Shown here: piece after piece, positions 1-5,522 of the stretch
Position numbering within the stretch: position 1 is the stretch's first letter
How the letters are laid out: each line of letters begins with the position of its first letter
DNA from: Chryseobacterium sp.
GTDB taxonomy: Bacteria > Bacteroidota > Bacteroidia > Flavobacteriales > Weeksellaceae
Direction: 5' to 3'
Assembly (NCBI GenBank): GCA_017989575.1
Contig: JAGNPP010000182.1
Span: 1-5,547, forward strand
Length of the DNA stretch: 5,547 nt
Notes under the pieces: model-generated
Told to the model about the DNA's origin: nothing
The model's input: only the letters and a program-made list of their open reading frames with translations
The model's database searches: none
Program-made: the position numbers and the translations under genes

Positions 1-13
1 ATGAGGTTTTTAT

Positions 14-880
14 ATGAGACAATTAAAAATTACAAAACAGGTTACCAATAGGGAAACCGCATCACTAGACAAGTATCTTCAAGAAATCGGGAAAGTGGAA
101 TTGATCACGGCCGATGAAGAGGTAGATCTAGCACAAAGAATCCGCGCCGGCGACAGAGCTGCACTGGAAAAATTGATCAAAGCTAACTTACGTTTCGTGG
201 TTTCCGTTTCCAAGCAGTATCAGAATCAGGGACTTTCGCTTCCCGATCTGATCAACGAAGGAAATCTTGGTCTAATGAAAGCAGCGAAAAGATATGATGA
301 GACGAGAGGTTTCAAATTTATCTCCTATGCTGTTTGGTGGATTCGTCAGTCGATTTTGCAGGCTTTGGCCGAGCAATCGAGAATTGTGAGATTGCCATTG
401 AACAAAATCGGTTCTATAAACAAGATCAACAAAGCTTACGCTCACTTGGAGCAAGAGAACGAAAGACCACCTTCTCCGGAAGAGTTGGCGGAAGTTCTGG
501 ATATGAGCGAGGAAGATATCAAGGAATCTATGAAAAACAGTGGTCGTCACCTATCGATGGATGCACCGCTTGTGGAAGGTGAAGATTCTAACCTTTATGA
601 CGTTTTGCGTTCGGGAGAATCTCCAAGTCCAGACAAGGATTTGATGCTTGAATCTCTACAAATCGAGATTGAAAGAGCACTTCAAACGTTGACGCCGAGA
701 GAAGCTGACTTGGTAAGATTGTATTTCGGATTGAATGGAAAACATCCAATGACGCTTGAAGAAATTGGTGAAACTTTTGACCTGACAAGAGAAAGAGTTC
801 GTCAGATCAAAGAAAAAGCGATCAAAAGATTGAAACACAACACAAGAAGTAAGATCTTGAAATCTTACCTTGGAAAATAA
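14..880 (+). CDS. rpoD: Primary (housekeeping) RNA polymerase sigma factor, sigma-70 family RpoD/SigA
   Basis: This is the primary sigma factor, which binds core RNA polymerase in the cytoplasm and directs it to housekeeping promoters. The sequence shows sigma region 1.2 (about residues 16-50), region 2 (about 53-128) with the promoter-melting and -10-reading stretch containing YAVWWIRQSILQALAEQSR, region 3 (about 136-213), and region 4 (about 220-283) ending in the helix-turn-helix MTLEEIGETFDLTRERVRQI. At 288 residues it lacks region 1.1 and the long non-conserved insert of proteobacterial RpoD, which is the usual form in Bacteroidetes. Family knowledge says this sigma reads TTG at -33 and TAnnTTTG at -7, and exact TAnnTTTG boxes occur elsewhere in this window. 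The ATG at position 14 begins the typical MRQLKI N-terminus. The out-of-frame ATG at position 1 soon meets a stop. Its own promoter lies outside the window. A terminator follows, so it appears to be a transcription-unit end. Confidence 0.97.
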   Translation: MRQLKITKQVTNRETASLDKYLQEIGKVELITADEEVDLAQRIRAGDRAALEKLIKANLRFVVSVSKQYQNQGLSLPDLINEGNLGLMKAAKRYDETRGFKFISYAVWWIRQSILQALAEQSRIVRLPLNKIGSINKINKAYAHLEQENERPPSPEELAEVLDMSEEDIKESMKNSGRHLSMDAPLVEGEDSNLYDVLRSGESPSPDKDLMLESLQIEIERALQTLTPREADLVRLYFGLNGKHPMTLEEIGETFDLTRERVRQIKEKAIKRLKHNTRSKILKSYLGK

Positions 881-905
881 AAATTCCTTTTTAGGAATGT
901 AATTG

Positions 906-934
906 AAGCAAGACTTTTTGGTCTTGCTTTTTTT
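906..934 (+). terminator. Intrinsic terminator of rpoD
   Basis: A perfect 9-bp stem (AAGCAAGAC at 906-914 pairing with GTCTTGCTT at 921-929) encloses a 6-nt loop TTTTTG. The 3' arm runs into a T tract (928-934) that continues as T-rich sequence to 939. It begins 25 bp after the rpoD stop codon, so it should end rpoD transcription. The opposite strand has no comparable T tract, so it looks one-directional. Confidence 0.88.
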
Positions 935-966
935 GTTTTAATAATTGAAGGATTAAATTAACTTTG
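932..966 (+). promoter_or_regulatory. Bacteroidetes-type promoter of the lipoprotein-monooxygenase unit
   Basis: TAACTTTG at 959-966 is an exact match to the Bacteroidetes -7 consensus TAnnTTTG. It ends 19 nt before the ATG of the lipoprotein gene, so the leader would be only about a dozen bases and has no Shine-Dalgarno sequence. A candidate -33 element, TTTG at 932-935, lies 23 bp upstream. That is the long end of the usual spacing and falls within the T tract of the preceding terminator, so the -33 part is uncertain. The position between a terminator and a start codon supports a real promoter. Confidence 0.68.
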
Positions 967-985
967 TTTAAAATCAAAAACCATT

Positions 986-1579
986 ATGAAAAGAATATTT
1001 TTATTGTTTGCTTTTTCTTTCTTTATTATTTCTTGTAATGAAAACAAAACAAATCCTCCTATTGTAGAAAATGCTGTTGACAATGCAGAATCTTCTCCAA
1101 TGAGTTCGTTAAAACAAGGTCGTTACAGTGAAAATATGGTTCATCAGATTTATAATGAATTGATGAAAAATGATAAAAGCCTTAAAGTGTTGGATGAGAA
1201 AATCATTGACATCAATGAGAAAACTCAAAAGACAATTTCGAGATATGAGGATGTAATTAATAAATCTGCTATCTATTACAATGACGCAGAGCATCTCACA
1301 AGAGCAATCACAGATTCTATAACTAAAGGACAAGTGAAAGCGGATATAAAAATAAGTTCTGAGAAATATGAGTTGAAGACCAAGAATATTAAGGATTTGA
1401 TTCAAAGAATTAATGAAAATCAATCTAAAATCAAAGACCAATATATTGTTTTCAGAATCAAGAAAACAATTTCTGAAATTGAAAAATACCAACAAGCTCA
1501 TCCTTTGAAAACTGATAGTCTGAATCAGTTTATTAATAAACAAAATCAATTGTTGTCAGAATTAAAAAAAATTAGATAA
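986..1579 (+). CDS. Predicted lipoprotein, helical, function unknown
   Basis: I do not recognise a named family. The N-terminus is a lipoprotein signal: basic MKR, a hydrophobic stretch (LLFAFSFFII, residues 6-15) and the lipobox IISC with the lipidated cysteine at residue 17. The mature protein (about 180 residues) has a short flexible segment with PP and SSP, then a charged, mostly helical body (about residues 48-197) rich in Lys, Glu, Asn and Gln, with heptad-like hydrophobic spacing suggesting coiled-coil or helical-bundle structure. The residues after the cysteine (NENKT) do not clearly match the acidic surface-export signal known in some Flavobacteriia, so a periplasm-facing location is as likely as surface exposure. 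The gene is visibly more AT-rich than its neighbours. It has its own -7 promoter box, and its TAA stop is directly followed by the ATG of the monooxygenase, suggesting co-transcription and translational coupling. A structural or envelope role is only a guess. Confidence 0.85.
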   Translation: MKRIFLLFAFSFFIISCNENKTNPPIVENAVDNAESSPMSSLKQGRYSENMVHQIYNELMKNDKSLKVLDEKIIDINEKTQKTISRYEDVINKSAIYYNDAEHLTRAITDSITKGQVKADIKISSEKYELKTKNIKDLIQRINENQSKIKDQYIVFRIKKTISEIEKYQQAHPLKTDSLNQFINKQNQLLSELKKIR

Positions 1580-2692
1580 ATGAGCATCTCAATCATCGGT
1601 GGCGGAATTGGCGGTTTGACTTTGGGAAATGTCCTGAAGCAACACAACATCGATTTCAAGATCTATGAAAGTGCACCAGAAATAAAACCCGTAGGCGCCG
1701 GAATCGCAATGGCGGGAAACGCAATGCAGATCTTCGATAAACTCGGTTTGAAAGAGAAAATTGAAAAAGCGGGAACCAAAATGCACGCTTTGATCATCAC
1801 TAATGAAAAGCTGAAAACCATCTCGAAAACAGACGTTCTAAAACTTGAAAGCAAATACAATGTTTGCAATATCGCGATTCACAGAGCGGAACTTCAAAAA
1901 GTATTGAGCGAAAACATCTCAGAAAATATCATTCTTAATAAACGGCTTTCGACAATTGAGAAGAAGAAAAATTACCATTTGACGTTTGAAGACAAAACAG
2001 AAATTGAAAGTGAGATCATCTTCGGAGCTGATGGCGTGAAATCTTTAGTGCGACATCAAATTCTTAAATCCGGACAGATCCGAGAAGCCCAACAAAAATG
2101 CTGGCGCGGAATCCTGACTACCGAAATCCCAGAAAAATATAGCCACAATGCCTACGAAATGTGGGGAAAAGGAAAACGTTTTGGCTTTGTGAAGATCAAG
2201 GAAAATACTTTGTATTGGTATGCTTTGGTGAATGAGAAATTTTATTCTGAGGATATTGATCTAATGGAAACCTTCAAAGAATTTCATCCTGATGTTTTGG
2301 AAATGATCTCAAAAACCTCAAAGGAAAATATCATTCTGAATGACATCATCGACCTAAAACCGATGGAAAAATGGTCTACAGAAAATCTTTGTTTGATTGG
2401 AGATTCTGCGCACGCCACAACGCCAAATATGGGACAAGGCGGCTGCCAAGCGGTGGAAGATGCTTACATCATCGGAAAATTATTAGAAACTCAAAAAGAT
2501 TGGAATAAGATCTTTCATCAATTCGAAAGAATCAGAAAATCAAAAGTCAATCATATTGTGAAGACAAGTTGGACGCTTGGGAAAGTGGCGCAGTGGGAAA
2601 ATTTCACTGGACTTCGGAATTTTGTTTTTAGAAATATGCCGGAAAGTGTGAATCAGAAACAAATGGAGAAGATTCTGAAATTGGAATTGTAG
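1580..2692 (+). CDS. FAD-dependent monooxygenase (aromatic hydroxylase / PHBH-fold family)
   Basis: This is a class A flavoprotein monooxygenase, which uses NAD(P)H and O2 to hydroxylate or epoxidise a small substrate in the cytoplasm. The 370 residues show the Rossmann FAD motif GGGIGG (7-12) with the ribose-binding Glu30 at the end of strand 2, the GAGIAMAGNAMQIFDKLGL segment (39-57), the conserved Arg102 (HRAEL), the DG motif (FGADG, 148-152) that contacts both FAD and NAD(P)H, and the GD motif (LIGDSAHATTPNMGQGG, 272-288) that closes the FAD site. Length and motif order are complete, as in salicylate-hydroxylase-like and zeaxanthin-epoxidase-like proteins. The substrate cannot be read from sequence. 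No ring-cleavage or other catabolic gene lies nearby. The start is well placed because strand 1 begins at residue 2. The ATG abuts the TAA of the lipoprotein gene with no visible ribosome binding site, so translational coupling is likely. It is clearly not a close relative of the tetracycline-inactivating TetX proteins. Confidence 0.93.
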   Translation: MSISIIGGGIGGLTLGNVLKQHNIDFKIYESAPEIKPVGAGIAMAGNAMQIFDKLGLKEKIEKAGTKMHALIITNEKLKTISKTDVLKLESKYNVCNIAIHRAELQKVLSENISENIILNKRLSTIEKKKNYHLTFEDKTEIESEIIFGADGVKSLVRHQILKSGQIREAQQKCWRGILTTEIPEKYSHNAYEMWGKGKRFGFVKIKENTLYWYALVNEKFYSEDIDLMETFKEFHPDVLEMISKTSKENIILNDIIDLKPMEKWSTENLCLIGDSAHATTPNMGQGGCQAVEDAYIIGKLLETQKDWNKIFHQFERIRKSKVNHIVKTSWTLGKVAQWENFTGLRNFVFRNMPESVNQKQMEKILKLEL

Positions 2693-2701
2693 TATTTATA
2701 G

Positions 2702-2720
2702 GTCTTCGAGAGCCTCAGAC
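2702..2720. other. Weak hairpin at the convergent gene junction
   Basis: GTCT (2702-2705) pairs with AGAC (2717-2720), and inside it GAG (2708-2710) pairs with CTC (2714-2716), leaving a 2-nt bulge and a 3-nt loop. It sits between two converging genes, where a bidirectional terminator would be expected. There is no T tract on either side, so I cannot call it an intrinsic terminator. No better candidate is visible between 2693 and 2746. Confidence 0.25.
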
Positions 2721-2724
2721 TGAC

Positions 2725-2750
2725 AACTAACTAACTAACTAACTAACTAA
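2725..2750. repeat. Tandem tetranucleotide repeat (AACT)6 with stops in all six frames
   Basis: Six perfect AACT units occupy 2725-2748, followed by AA. A 4-bp unit shifts frame each time, so the plus strand has TAA every 4 nt and the minus strand has TAG every 4 nt, which gives a stop in every frame in both directions. The outermost CTA (2747-2749) supplies the TAG stop of the minus-strand membrane protein gene. Tetranucleotide repeats are prone to slippage, but because the gene stops at the first unit it meets, changes in copy number would not alter that protein. Confidence 0.9.
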
Positions 2751-3289
2751 TCTTCTTTTTTCAGATTTTCAATCAAACCTTCGAGTTCTTTGATTTTGTC
2801 TTTCAGGTTTTTGATGTCGTTTTTGTTATTTGAAACTTTGCTTTTCAGCATTACAGTTCTGGCACGCTCGCTGTGGTCTTCATCGTCATCATCCTCGTTT
2901 ATTTCCTCCACATCTTCCTGGATTTCGTCAATATCTTCTTGAATTTCTTCAACATCTTCCTGAATTTCCTCAATATCTTCTTGGATCTCATCAATATCTT
3001 CCTGAATCTCATTGACATCTTCCTTCAAATCCTCGATATGTTCTGTACTTTTATTGACGGACATTTGAATGAAAATCGCCAAATAAATTGCTTCCAGTGA
3101 AACAACCGTTGTGAGAACCAACAACATATGTTCGAACTCAACGATATTGAAAATCGGTAGAGCAAAAGAAATGATAAAGAAAATGGTATGGAAAACCAAT
3201 GATTGAATAGAACCTACCCACCAAATGATCCCATTGGCAATTTTTTCTAAAACGCTGAGTCTCTCTTGGTTCTCTTCTGTGATTTTCAT
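2747..3289 (-). CDS. Small membrane protein with acidic heptad-repeat coiled coil (DUF1003-like or low-affinity iron permease-like membrane part)
   Basis: The 180-residue protein starts with a short soluble part. Two hydrophobic membrane segments follow (about 21-48 and 55-76), including WWVGS, FHTIFFIISF and TTVVSLEAIYLAIFIQMSVNKST. This pattern (GS, two helices, then a polar N-K/R-containing helix) resembles DUF1003 proteins and also the low-affinity iron permease family; I cannot choose between them, and neither assignment proves a transport role. Residues 85-130 form an almost ideal coiled coil with V/I at both core positions, built from six units of the E-D-[VI]-x-E-I-[QN] type. Next comes an acidic run (132-138), then a Lys-rich second heptad region (148-176; core L148, V152, I159, L162, I166, L169, I173, L176). 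The protein likely sits in the inner membrane with the coil in the cytoplasm, by inference. It stands alone, converging on the monooxygenase gene and divergent from tyrS. No exact TAnnTTTG box was found close upstream of its ATG. Confidence 0.85.
   Translation of the reverse strand: MKITEENQERLSVLEKIANGIIWWVGSIQSLVFHTIFFIISFALPIFNIVEFEHMLLVLTTVVSLEAIYLAIFIQMSVNKSTEHIEDLKEDVNEIQEDIDEIQEDIEEIQEDVEEIQEDIDEIQEDVEEINEDDDDEDHSERARTVMLKSKVSNNKNDIKNLKDKIKELEGLIENLKKED
2897..3022 (-). repeat. Six imperfect 21-bp tandem repeats encoding acidic heptads
   Basis: The 126-bp segment is six in-frame 21-bp units, encoding residues 90-131 of the minus-strand membrane protein: EDVNEIQ, EDIDEIQ, EDIEEIQ, EDVEEIQ, EDIDEIQ, EDVEEIN. 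The protein repeat is nearly perfect while the DNA units differ, mostly at third codon positions. This points to an older duplication kept by selection on the heptad rather than a very recent expansion. Because the unit is a multiple of three and exactly one heptad, gain or loss of units would change coil length without breaking frame or register. Confidence 0.92.
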
Positions 3290-3510
3290 TGCTGATGTAT
3301 TTTAATTAATGTAAACCTTGAATTCCTACAGTAAAAAATTAAGCTTAATATTTATATTAATGCGATTCATAAATTCAAGAACAGCACAAAAATAACTTAA
3401 AATTAGAAAAGTTTTTATAAAAATCAATTAATTGATCTGAAAGTTCAAAGCAATAGTATTTCTAAAAATAATAATTTGAAATCCGGAAATAAACTACCAC
3501 TTCAAATCCT
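3290..3510. other. AT-rich divergent intergenic region with palindromes
   Basis: The 248-bp gap (3290-3537) between the minus-strand membrane protein gene and tyrS holds no supported gene or RNA. It contains ATTAAGCTTAAT at 3338-3349 (perfect 12-bp palindrome), TTAATA-TTTA-TATTAA at 3345-3360 (6-bp arms, overlapping the first), and ATCAATTAATTGAT at 3423-3436 (perfect 14-bp palindrome). In such AT-rich DNA some palindromes arise by chance, so regulator binding is only a possibility. The promoter of the minus-strand gene should lie here; a near match to the -7 box (TAATTTTT on the minus strand, 3334-3341) is too weak and too far upstream to call. Confidence 0.5.
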
Positions 3511-3518
3511 TATCTTTG
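3511..3518 (+). promoter_or_regulatory. Bacteroidetes -7 promoter element of tyrS
   Basis: TATCTTTG exactly matches TAnnTTTG and ends 19 nt before the tyrS ATG. No TTG is visible about 20 bp upstream, so the -33 element is absent or degenerate. The predicted leader is very short, A/T-rich and without a Shine-Dalgarno sequence, and it leaves no room for a T-box or other leader regulation of this synthetase gene. Confidence 0.7.
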
Positions 3519-3537
3519 CACGAAATTTTTTAAGACT

Positions 3538-4833
3538 ATGAATGCATTTATCGAAGAACTGAAATGGCGCGGACTTTTTTCTGATATGACGCCGGGAACG
3601 GAAGAACAACTGGACAAAGAAATGACTAAAGCCTATATTGGATTCGATCCAACAGCGGATTCTTTGCACATCGGAAGTCTGATTCAAATTAAAATCTTAG
3701 CCCATTTCCAACAACACGGACATCAGCCGATTGCCTTGGTTGGAGGTGCGACAGGAATGATAGGCGACCCTTCCGGCAAATCAGCAGAACGTAATCTTCT
3801 CAACGAGGAGACTCTACTCCATTACGTGGATTGTCTGAAAAATCAGCTTTCTAGATTCCTAGAATTTGATGGCGCTGGAAACAATAAAGCTATTCTTGTC
3901 AACAACTACGATTGGATGAAGAATTTCACGTTTTTGGATTTTGCTAAGAACATCGGGAAACACATTACTGTGAACTATATGATGGCGAAGGATTCTGTGA
4001 AAAAACGTTTCTCCGGAGATTCTGGCGTCGACGGAATGAGTTTCACAGAGTTCACTTACCAGCTTTTGCAAGGTTACGATTATCTTCACCTTTACCAAAA
4101 TGAAGGTGTGAAACTTCAAATGGGCGGTTCTGACCAATGGGGAAACATCACCACCGGAACAGAATTGATCCGCAGAAAAGCCCAAGGCGAAGCGTATGCC
4201 CTGACAGTTCCGTTGATTACAAAAGCGGACGGAAGCAAATTTGGAAAATCGGAAAGTGGCGAGAATTATTGGTTGGATGCTAAGAAAACTTCACCATACA
4301 AATTCTACCAATTTTGGTTGAATGCAACCGATACAGACGCAGAAAGATTTATTAAGTTCTACACTTTTCTTCCAAAAGACGAGATTGAAGCTTTAATTAA
4401 TGAACACAAAACCGCTCCGCACGAAAGAAAACTACAAAAGAAATTGGCTGAAGAAGTAACGATTTGGGTTCACGGAAACGAAGAGTACGAAAAGACTTTG
4501 AAAGCTTCTCAAATTCTTTTCGGGCAATCCACAGCGGAAGACCTTGTAAGCTTGGATGAGGAATTATTTCTTCAGGTTTTCGATGGTGTTCCTCAAAAGG
4601 AATTGTCAAAATCAGAAGCCATTGGAACCAATATCATTGATTTAATTTCTGAAAAAACAAGTTTTCTTAAATCTAAAGGTGAAGCCAAAAGACAATTGGC
4701 CGGAAACTCAATTTCCATTAATAAAACCAAAATTGGCGAAGAGTATTCGGTTTCTGAAAACGACTTGATTGATGGGAAATTCTTATTAATTCAAAAAGGA
4801 AAGAAGAATTATTTCATTGTTTCAGTGATTTAG
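3538..4833 (+). CDS. tyrS: Tyrosyl-tRNA synthetase
   Basis: This enzyme charges tRNA-Tyr with tyrosine using ATP in the cytoplasm and is essential for translation. It is a class I synthetase of the bacterial TyrRS type. The HIGH-type signature appears as HIGS (44-47) after YIGFDPTADSL. GGATGMIGDPSGKS (69-82) follows, then the tyrosine-site stretch YQLLQGYD (174-181), with Tyr174, Gln178 and Asp181 as expected binding residues, GGSDQWGN (196-203), and the KMSKS-type loop KFGKS (234-238). The C-terminal part (about 366-429) is an S4-like RNA-binding domain with KGEAKRQLAGNSISIN and the closing GKKNYFIVSV. The 431 residues are close to the usual 400-430, and the protein is intact. The start is chosen for the MNAFIEELKWRGL N-terminus, typical of this family, and for its distance from the -7 box. 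The gene appears to be transcribed from its own promoter. Confidence 0.98.
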   Translation: MNAFIEELKWRGLFSDMTPGTEEQLDKEMTKAYIGFDPTADSLHIGSLIQIKILAHFQQHGHQPIALVGGATGMIGDPSGKSAERNLLNEETLLHYVDCLKNQLSRFLEFDGAGNNKAILVNNYDWMKNFTFLDFAKNIGKHITVNYMMAKDSVKKRFSGDSGVDGMSFTEFTYQLLQGYDYLHLYQNEGVKLQMGGSDQWGNITTGTELIRRKAQGEAYALTVPLITKADGSKFGKSESGENYWLDAKKTSPYKFYQFWLNATDTDAERFIKFYTFLPKDEIEALINEHKTAPHERKLQKKLAEEVTIWVHGNEEYEKTLKASQILFGQSTAEDLVSLDEELFLQVFDGVPQKELSKSEAIGTNIIDLISEKTSFLKSKGEAKRQLAGNSISINKTKIGEEYSVSENDLIDGKFLLIQKGKKNYFIVSVI

Positions 4834-4854
4834 ATTAATTAATAAAAGACATTG

Positions 4855-4862
4855 TATTTTTG
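4855..4862 (+). promoter_or_regulatory. Bacteroidetes -7 promoter element of the hydrolase gene
   Basis: TATTTTTG exactly matches TAnnTTTG and ends 21 nt before the ATG at 4884. It lies 21 bp after the tyrS stop codon, so the hydrolase can be transcribed separately from tyrS. No clear TTG is present at the -33 distance. A palindrome ATTAATTAAT (4834-4843) sits where the -33 element would fall. No intrinsic terminator separates tyrS from this promoter, so read-through from tyrS is also possible. Confidence 0.6.
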
Positions 4863-4883
4863 CAATTGTACCAATTCAAAATT

Positions 4884-5522
4884 ATGGAATTACAATACCT
4901 CGTAAGAGAACCTCAAAATATCACGGCGGAAACTCCCATTTTGTTTCTGGTGCACGGCTACGGCAGCAATGAACAAGACCTTTTCAGCTTTGTCCCGACT
5001 CTGCCTGAAGATTGGTTGGTCGTAAGTTTCCGCGCACCTTTCAATGCGGACAATGGCGGACACGCTTGGTTTGACATCGATTTCAACAGTGCAGAAAATT
5101 TTGTGGATGATGTACAAGCCGAAGAGGCCGTGAAACAGGTTTTGGAAAACATCCTCAGCATCTCCAACCGCTACGGACTTGCGAATAACAAAACGCACCT
5201 CTGCGGTTTCAGTCAAGGTGGAATTATCGTCTATTCTTTGGCTTTACAATATCCGGAATTGTTCTCAAAAATAGCGTGTCTCAGCACTTTTCCGGAAGAA
5301 AGACTTTTAAAAAATATGGTGAAAGACAAGAAAAAAATTGAACATTTGAGATTTTTCATTTCGCACGGCACAGACGATGGCGTGATCCCGATCGAGTGGG
5401 CTAAAAAAGGTGCAGAATTGCTCTACGACCTCAGCGCCTACTTCTCTTTCCGAGAATATATGGCTGGCGACGGCGTGAACCAAAAAAATTACATGGATCT
5501 CATGGAATTTTTCAAAAAGTAG
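4884..5522 (+). CDS. Phospholipase/carboxylesterase-type alpha/beta hydrolase, catalytic His apparently replaced by Asp
   Basis: This 212-residue protein belongs to the small cytoplasmic serine esterases of the phospholipase/carboxylesterase (acyl-protein-thioesterase-like) family. It shows the oxyanion segment FLVHGYGSNEQDL (21-33), the SFRAP strand (48-52), AWFDID (61-66), the nucleophile elbow GFSQGG (108-113) with Ser110, and HGTDDGVIP (161-169) with Asp165 as the likely acid. The third triad member should be a histidine in a GHG-like motif near the end. Here the matching segment reads MAGDGVNQ, with Asp196 (GAC, 5469-5471), and no histidine occurs after His161. So the enzyme is either inactive, altered, or affected by a point mutation or base-call error. 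The ATG at 4884 is preferred over an in-frame TTG at 4860, because that TTG overlaps the -7 promoter box and would lie upstream of the transcript start. It sits 50 bp after tyrS with no functional link evident. The natural substrate is unknown. Confidence 0.9.
   Translation: MELQYLVREPQNITAETPILFLVHGYGSNEQDLFSFVPTLPEDWLVVSFRAPFNADNGGHAWFDIDFNSAENFVDDVQAEEAVKQVLENILSISNRYGLANNKTHLCGFSQGGIIVYSLALQYPELFSKIACLSTFPEERLLKNMVKDKKKIEHLRFFISHGTDDGVIPIEWAKKGAELLYDLSAYFSFREYMAGDGVNQKNYMDLMEFFKK

Noticed and set aside
1..51. ATG at position 1 as a start for an upstream peptide or an extended sigma factor
   Set aside because: It is out of frame with rpoD and reaches a stop at 49-51; the ATG at 14 gives the expected N-terminus.
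883..898. Small hairpin ATTCCT-TTTT-AGGAAT just after the rpoD stop
   Set aside because: It has a 6-bp stem with little GC and no T tract after it; the much stronger terminator at 906-934 explains the gene end.
1109..1549. 146-residue minus-strand open frame rich in Ile, Phe and Leu, membrane-like
   Set aside because: It lies wholly opposite the lipoprotein gene. The hydrophobic look comes from reading Lys/Asn/Glu codons in antisense, and it lacks a promoter and a plausible start context.
1580..2692. TetX-type tetracycline monooxygenase, which occurs in flavobacteria
   Set aside because: It shares only the general flavin monooxygenase motifs; the characteristic TetX segments are not seen, so resistance should not be inferred.
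2897..3022. Possible CRISPR-like array of regularly spaced repeats
   Set aside because: The units are contiguous 21-bp coding repeats with no spacers, and they translate to a regular coiled coil.
2830..3100. Two plus-strand open frames with repeated IFLNF/HLPEF-like peptides opposite the membrane protein gene
   Set aside because: They are the antisense of the 21-bp heptad repeats; the repetition is inherited from the real minus-strand gene, and the peptides have no independent support.
3290..3537. A T-box, riboswitch or small RNA upstream of tyrS
   Set aside because: The -7 box lies 19 nt before the ATG, leaving no room for a structured leader, and no tRNA-like or T-box sequence is visible in the spacer.
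3859..4185. 108-residue minus-strand open frame inside tyrS, and similar antisense frames in rpoD and the hydrolase
   Set aside because: They are fully contained in well-supported genes, with no domain pattern or promoter; they are shadows of coding composition.
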